DNA of 64,000 nt from Pseudomonas fluorescens. Its GTDB lineage: Bacteria > Pseudomonadota > Gammaproteobacteria > Pseudomonadales > Pseudomonadaceae. Shown piece by piece: positions 59,150 through 64,000 of the stretch (positions are counted from its first letter, which is position 1; each line of letters starts with the position of its first letter). The position numbers and the translations under genes are program-made. The notes under the pieces were generated by a model. That model saw only the letters and a list, made by a program, of their open reading frames with translations. It did no database searches and was not told the origin of the DNA. The stretch covers positions 62,001 to 126,000 of the forward strand of contig NZ_JSAK01000006.1 of assembly GCF_000802965.1 (NCBI RefSeq), read 5' to 3'.

Positions 59150-62100
59150 TCAGCGGAAATCCCGGCTGCGCACGCTGATGCCGTCCAGCAGTGGGCTCAG
59201 GTCGCTCAGGCGTCCGGCGATCAGGTGTCGCACTTCGCCCTCCTTCTCCCAGCGCCCATCGACCTTGAGCAACTGCGACCCCACCAGCACCTGGCGCTGG
59301 CGCTCGGCCAGGTCGCGCCAGACCACCACGTTGACGTTGCCGAACTCGTCTTCCAAGGTAACGAAGGTCACGCCGCTGGCGGTGCTTGGCCGTTGTCGGC
59401 CGGTCACCAGCCCGGCGACGCTGACCGGGCGCCCATGTTCCACTTCCAGCAACTCCTTCGAACTGCGGCAGCGCCGGGCTTTCAACTCAGCGCGCAACAG
59501 GGCCAGCGGATGCGGCCCGAGGGTGGTGCCGAGGCTGTTGTAATCGGCCAACAAATCCTCGCCGACCGTGGGTTTGGGCAGCGCCACCGCCCCCTCCTCC
59601 TGACTGGGCAAGCCGGCAAACAGCCCAAGCTGTTTCTGCACCCCCGCCACTTCCCAACGCGCCCGATGGCGATCACCGGCCAGCCCGCGCAATGCACCGG
59701 CATCGGCCAGTTGTTCCTGGGCGCGGGCATCGAGTCGCGCCCGTTCGCCAAGGTCGGCGATGTCGGCAAACGCACCTCTCTCCCGTGCCGCCTCGATGCG
59801 CCGGGCATCGTCCTCGCGAAAGCCCTTGATCATCCGCATGCCCATGCGAATCGCCGGTTGCGCGCCGGCAATCGGTTCGAGACTGCAATCCCAATCGCTG
59901 GCCCGCACGTCCACCGGGCGAATTTGCAAATGGTGACGGCGGGCGTCCTGCAGGATCTGGTCCGGGCTGTAGAAACCCATCGGCCAACTGTTGATCAGGG
60001 CACAGGCGAAGGCCGCCGGTTCGTGGCATTTCAACCAGCAACTGGCGTAGGTCAGCAAGGCAAAACTGGCGGCGTGGGACTCGGGGAAACCATAACTGCC
60101 GAAGCCTTTGATCTGCTCGAAGATCTGCGCGGCGAAGTCAGCGGTGTAGCCTTTTTTCTTCATCCCGGCAGCCAGGCGATCCCTGTGCGGCTCCAGTCCG
60201 CCATGGCGTTTCCACGCCGCCATGGAACGGCGCAACTGATCGGCCTCGCCGGGGCTGTAGTCGGCGGCGACGATAGCGATCTGCATCACTTGTTCCTGGA
60301 ACAGCGGAACGCCGAGGGTGCGTTTCAACACTTCCCGCAACTCTTCGGAGGGATAGCTTTCGAGTTCTTCCTTGTTTCGCCGGCGCAGGTACGGGTGCAC
60401 CATGCCGCCCTGAATCGGCCCGGGGCGAACGATGGCTACCTCGATCACCAGGTCATAGAACTTGCGCGGCTTGAGCCTGGGCAGCATCGACATCTGTGCC
60501 CGTGATTCGATCTGGAACACCCCGACGGTGTCGGCGCGGCCAATCATGTCGTAGGTCAACGAGTCTTCGGAGGGGATCGACGCCAGGCTCAAGTCCAGGT
60601 TGCGATGACGACGCAGCAAATCAAGGCAACGACGAATCGCGCTGAGCATGCCCAACGCGAGGATATCCACCTTGAGCAGGCCGACCGCATCGAGATCGTC
60701 CTTGTCCCACTGGATGATGGTGCGCTCGGCCATGGCAGCGTTTTCCACCGGCACGAGGTGATCCAGCGGCTGCTCGGAAATCACGAAGCCACCGGGATGC
60801 TGGGACAGGTGCCGGGGGAAACCGATCAGTTGTTGGGTCAAACTCAACACCCGGCGCAGCACCGGGCTCTCGGGATCGAAACCGCCTTCACGCAGGCGCT
60901 CCACGGGTGGTGTTTCATCACTCCAGTGACCGCAGCAATCGGCCAGGGCGTTGATCTGATCCGGCGGCAAACCCAACGCCTTGGCCACATCACGCACGGC
61001 TCCGGCCGCATGGTAAGTGCTGACCACAGCAGTCAATGCCGCTCGAGTCCGGCCATAACGCTGGAACACGTACTGCAAGACTTCTTCGCGGCGTTCGTGC
61101 TCGAAGTCCACATCGATATCCGGCGGTTCGTCGCGCTCCTTGGAGAGAAAACGCTCGAACAGCATGTTCATCCGGTCGGGGTCGATCTCGGTGATGCCCA
61201 AGGCGAAACACACCGCCGAGTTGGCCGCCGAACCCCGGCCCTGACAGAGGATTCTTTCGCGCCGGGCGAAGGCGACGATGTCCTGAACGGTGAGGAAATA
61301 ACTCTCATAGCCCAACTCGGCGATCAGCCCCAGTTCCTTGTCGATCAACCCGCGCACTTTCTCGCTGGCCCCCTGAGGCCATCGATCGCGAATGCCGCGC
61401 TCGGTCAATTCCCTCAGCCACGACGCGGCGCTGTGTCCCTCCGGCACCAGCTCCCGCGGATACTGATAACGCAACTGGCCAAGATCAAAGGTGCAGCGCC
61501 GGGCAATGTTCAACGTTTCGTCGAGCAAGGCCGGCGGATAGAGCTCGCGCAGCACATCAAGGCTGCGCAAATGCCGTTCACCGTTGGGGTGCAGGCGCAA
61601 CCCGGCATCGGCCACCGGCAAGTGATGGCGGATCGCGGTCATGGTGTCCTGCAGGGCACGCCGTCCGCGCGCGTGCATGTGCACATCACCGCTGGCCACC
61701 GCAGGAATCCGCAGCTCCCTGGACAGCGTCAGCAAATCGTTGAGGCGCCGGGTATCGTCCTGACAACGATGCAACTGCACCGCCAGCCACAGGCGTTCAT
61801 CGAAGACCTGCTTGAGCCAATGACCTTGAGCAAAATCATCGACGGCGTCCGGCACCCAGAGCGCCAACAGTCCCGGCAACGGTTCGCTGAAGTCTTCCCG
61901 CAGCACTTGATACTGGCCTTTCTGCGTACGGCGCCGGGCGCGGGTGATCAGTCGGCACAGGGTCTGGTAACCCACGAGATTTTCCACCAGCAGCACCAGT
62001 TTCGGGCCGTTTTCGATGCGCACTTCACTGCCGATGATCAGCGGCAGCTCCACGGATTTCGCCGCTTGCCAGGCGCGGACGATGCCGGCCAGGGTGCATT

Positions 62101-62227
62101 CGTCAGTGATCGCCAGGGCTTGATAGCCCTGCTTTTTCGCCCGCTGAAACAGCTCAAGGGCGCTGGAGGCTCCGCGCTGGAAACTGAAATTCGACAGGCA
62201 GTGCAGTTCGGCATAACCGGCGTTCAT
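59150..62227 (-). CDS. dnaE2: Error-prone DNA polymerase DnaE2 (ImuC)
   Basis: 1025-residue alpha-subunit-like polymerase of the SOS mutagenesis cassette. It has an N-terminal PHP domain ([20 protein letters not shown]), polymerase core motifs [20 protein letters not shown] (catalytic aspartates) and [26 protein letters not shown]-like [20 protein letters not shown], tandem HhH, and a C-terminal OB fold ([20 protein letters not shown]). The ATG at 62227 overlaps the imuB stop (ATGA), showing coupling. DnaE2 performs translesion synthesis with ImuB after DNA damage. Confidence 0.95.
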   Translation of the reverse strand: MNAGYAELHCLSNFSFQRGASSALELFQRAKKQGYQALAITDECTLAGIVRAWQAAKSVELPLIIGSEVRIENGPKLVLLVENLVGYQTLCRLITRARRRTQKGQYQVLREDFSEPLPGLLALWVPDAVDDFAQGHWLKQVFDERLWLAVQLHRCQDDTRRLNDLLTLSRELRIPAVASGDVHMHARGRRALQDTMTAIRHHLPVADAGLRLHPNGERHLRSLDVLRELYPPALLDETLNIARRCTFDLGQLRYQYPRELVPEGHSAASWLRELTERGIRDRWPQGASEKVRGLIDKELGLIAELGYESYFLTVQDIVAFARRERILCQGRGSAANSAVCFALGITEIDPDRMNMLFERFLSKERDEPPDIDVDFEHERREEVLQYVFQRYGRTRAALTAVVSTYHAAGAVRDVAKALGLPPDQINALADCCGHWSDETPPVERLREGGFDPESPVLRRVLSLTQQLIGFPRHLSQHPGGFVISEQPLDHLVPVENAAMAERTIIQWDKDDLDAVGLLKVDILALGMLSAIRRCLDLLRRHRNLDLSLASIPSEDSLTYDMIGRADTVGVFQIESRAQMSMLPRLKPRKFYDLVIEVAIVRPGPIQGGMVHPYLRRRNKEELESYPSEELREVLKRTLGVPLFQEQVMQIAIVAADYSPGEADQLRRSMAAWKRHGGLEPHRDRLAAGMKKKGYTADFAAQIFEQIKGFGSYGFPESHAASFALLTYASCWLKCHEPAAFACALINSWPMGFYSPDQILQDARRHHLQIRPVDVRASDWDCSLEPIAGAQPAIRMGMRMIKGFREDDARRIEAARERGAFADIADLGERARLDARAQEQLADAGALRGLAGDRHRARWEVAGVQKQLGLFAGLPSQEEGAVALPKPTVGEDLLADYNSLGTTLGPHPLALLRAELKARRCRSSKELLEVEHGRPVSVAGLVTGRQRPSTASGVTFVTLEDEFGNVNVVVWRDLAERQRQVLVGSQLLKVDGRWEKEGEVRHLIAGRLSDLSPLLDGISVRSRDFR

Positions 62228-63639
62228 GCGAACCAGCCTTGCAGCCACAACGGCCCATCCTCGCCCACCGCGCGATAGGCCCAGCCCTGCTGGCCGGTAC
62301 GGGTTTCGATCAGGTAGTAATCGCGGCGCACGTCAGCGCCGTCCCACCAACCGGACTCGATGCGCTCCGGCCCCATGAGAATGCGCGTCGAGCCTTCGTG
62401 CACCGCCATCGGCTCGCTCAGCAGCCAACCCGGTCGTTGCACGGTCGCAAATCCGGCGCAAGGCTGGCTGTCGGCACTGGCCTGCCACGCGCACTCGGGT
62501 CGGTGATCGGCCTGAAAGCGCAAGCCGTGCACCGCCTCATCCCCCAACCGTGCGCGCAGGCGTTCGCGCAGTTGCTCCCAAGGCAAGGTCTGCTGCGGAC
62601 GGTCGTCGAACAGTTCCTGGAACTGGGGAACGAAGGTCGGCAAGTCTTCGGCGCGCAAGCGGAAACCGCGCACAGGGGCTTCGACCTGGACCTGCTCCAG
62701 ACGCCCACGCGCCAGTTCGAAGAGCATCGCCGGATCGCGCTCGGCGCTGAGCAGGCCAACCTTGATGACGGTATCCGGCAATCCGGCGTGTTCCAGGTGC
62801 AGGTCGAAACGCTGTACGCCGCTGTCCCGACCGCAGAGGAACGCCGACAAGTCGCCGGTCAATCGACGCAGTGGAAACAGCAAGGCCTGATGGGATTGCA
62901 CATCGAAATTGAGCTCGATGCGCACGTCGAAGCGGTCCGGCGGCAGGTAGAACGCCAGCGCCAGCCGCCGCGTACCCTGCAACGCATCCAGGTGTTTGAG
63001 CACCTGGGCCTCGAAACGTCGAGCCAGGCTGTGCCGGGGCAACGCCTGCACCTGGCTCAAAGTGCGCAGCCCCATGCGCGACAACGCTGTGGCGACGCTG
63101 GCCTCCAGCCCGATGCGGTCGACGGGCAATTGCCCGAGGTAATGCTGCAAGGCTTGCTCGTCGGGCACCACCAGACCGTCATAAGCGTTGGCCAGCACCC
63201 GCGCCGCCACCGGGTTGGGGGCGGCGACAATGCGGTGACGAAACCCCAGTTCGCCAAGCTCAGTGCGCAAACGCGCCTCGAATTGCGGCCAGGCGCCGAA
63301 CAGCCCAAGGCTGGACTCGATTTCAAACACCAGCGCCCGCGGGTAATGCACGCTGACCTGCGAGCTGAAGCGATAGGCCCAAGCGGCGAGAAATTGCTGC
63401 CAGTGCTCGATATCAGCGCCGTCGTACTCGGCCGTGGCAAAGCCCTTGCTCAAGGCTTGCGCGGCGCTCATCGACTGACCGGGGCGCAAGCCCAGTGCCC
63501 GCGCCGCGCCGTTGACTGCCTGCAACACCCGACGCTGGGCCGGGCCGGTCAGCAGCGCCAGCGGCTCTTCGGGGTCGGCGCGCTGACGCAGTACCGCGTC
63601 CAGCGCCAATTGCGGGAAAAGAATGCAAACCCAGCGCAT
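62224..63639 (-). CDS. imuB: ImuB, Y-family polymerase-like translesion factor
   Basis: 471-residue DinB/UmuC-like protein. The start [20 protein letters not shown] has the ImuB form, where the catalytic acidic residues of Y-family polymerases are replaced; ImuB is a clamp-binding adaptor that recruits DnaE2. The N-terminal catalytic-like fold ([32 protein letters not shown]) is followed by a little-finger-like region and the C-terminal ImuB tail ([20 protein letters not shown]). The ATG at 63639 is selected; a frame open to 63927 overlaps imuA and is arginine-rich shadow. It lies 7 bp after imuA. Confidence 0.94.
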   Translation of the reverse strand: MRWVCILFPQLALDAVLRQRADPEEPLALLTGPAQRRVLQAVNGAARALGLRPGQSMSAAQALSKGFATAEYDGADIEHWQQFLAAWAYRFSSQVSVHYPRALVFEIESSLGLFGAWPQFEARLRTELGELGFRHRIVAAPNPVAARVLANAYDGLVVPDEQALQHYLGQLPVDRIGLEASVATALSRMGLRTLSQVQALPRHSLARRFEAQVLKHLDALQGTRRLALAFYLPPDRFDVRIELNFDVQSHQALLFPLRRLTGDLSAFLCGRDSGVQRFDLHLEHAGLPDTVIKVGLLSAERDPAMLFELARGRLEQVQVEAPVRGFRLRAEDLPTFVPQFQELFDDRPQQTLPWEQLRERLRARLGDEAVHGLRFQADHRPECAWQASADSQPCAGFATVQRPGWLLSEPMAVHEGSTRILMGPERIESGWWDGADVRRDYYLIETRTGQQGWAYRAVGEDGPLWLQGWFA

Positions 63640-63646
63640 GGCAACC

Positions 63647-64000
63647 TCAATGCCCCACGGCAAAGGCAATCGGCGCCGAACGGGCCAACCCGCCCCGGCA
63701 CTTGAGCACCCGCAATTGCGCAGGTTTGGCATCGATGGCGATGCGCAGGGCCGCCGGTGACGGGTTGATCGCTTCACTGAGCGAGCGATAGGCAAACGCC
63801 AGGGTCGAGCCGGTTTCCGCCGCCACCTGCAAGCGCCGTAGCGCCCGGTCATCAGCCTTGTGCGGCCAGCACAGCACCGCGCCGCAACTGCCTGAACGCA
63901 GGCATTGTTCCGCCGCCCACAACGCATCGCGCTCGCTGGCCTGGATGATCGACAACTGACGCAGATCGACTCCGGCGCTCTGCCAGGCCTGGGGGTACGG
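63647..64000 (-). CDS. imuA: ImuA, translesion synthesis-associated RecA-like protein (partial, 5' end outside window)
   Basis: 118 codons from the right edge to the stop at 63647. The visible part (WQSAGVDLRQLSIIQASERD, ALWAAEQCLRSGSCGAVLCW, RRLQVAAETGSTLAFAYRSL) matches the second half of ImuA, a RecA/SulA-like protein needed with ImuB and DnaE2 for damage-induced mutagenesis. It is first of the three-gene cassette; the expected LexA-controlled promoter would lie outside the window. Confidence 0.9.
   Translation of the reverse strand, partial: PYPQAWQSAGVDLRQLSIIQASERDALWAAEQCLRSGSCGAVLCWPHKADDRALRRLQVAAETGSTLAFAYRSLSEAINPSPAALRIAIDAKPAQLRVLKCRGGLARSAPIAFAVGH

Overview
The window looks like a chromosomal segment of a fluorescens-group Pseudomonas. 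The reasons are the high-GC, strongly biased codon use, the gene families present (cobN/cobW/cbtAB cobalamin locus, cti, 552-residue sulfite reductase, imuA-imuB-dnaE2 cassette, DUF6543/LRR/NEL effectors) and the dense intergenic REP/REPIN elements of at least four sequence types. No rRNA, tRNA, CRISPR array, insertion sequence, phage or plasmid gene was seen. Both window edges cut genes: a TerC/CBS membrane protein on the left and imuA on the right.

Region 1 (1-6.3 kb) holds the TerC/CBS protein, a LysR regulator divergent from a DHA2-type drug exporter, and a MerR regulator divergent from an old-yellow-enzyme oxidoreductase. The MerR gene and its target share a textbook 19-bp-spacer promoter with a 16-bp palindrome. 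Region 2 (6.3-16.1 kb) is a cobalamin locus split into two divergent halves, each preceded by its own cobalamin riboswitch: cobW-cobN-chlI-VWA subunit leftward, and cbtB-cbtA-cobE-cobM rightward. The cobN gene carries a whole REPIN inserted in frame.

Region 3 (16.2-23.2 kb) contains nfuA, the cis-trans fatty acid isomerase gene cti and metH. Region 4 (23.3-38.3 kb) has two large DUF6543/leucine-rich-repeat proteins on the minus strand, flanking a siroheme sulfite/nitrite reductase operon and a few small genes. The first (2209 aa) ends in a NEL ubiquitin-ligase domain with its CxD catalytic motif and contains three LRR blocks. The second (1296 aa) stops within a NEL remnant that lacks the catalytic cysteine.

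Region 5 (38.2-47.8 kb) is mixed housekeeping and metabolism: SohB protease, a histidine phosphatase, an SCP2 protein, a Tat-type amidohydrolase with a LysR regulator, a two-gene unit for a hydroxylase-SRPBCC fusion and an SMP-30/strictosidine-synthase-like protein, and several small stress-type proteins. Region 6 (48.2-53.6 kb) is a six-gene, tightly overlapping operon that joins a stressosome (RsbR, RsbS, RsbT, RsbT-phosphatase fusion) to a histidine kinase and a REC-PAS-kinase-REC hybrid. It is the best candidate for an incompletely described signalling system here. Region 7 (53.6-64 kb) has UvrA2, another hybrid histidine kinase and the SOS mutagenesis cassette imuA-imuB-dnaE2.

REP elements recur between genes and in places alter them. 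One supplies the C-terminal codons and stop of a LysR gene, one supplies the stop of uvrA2, one lies inside cobN, and three local tandem duplications involve REP-containing units.
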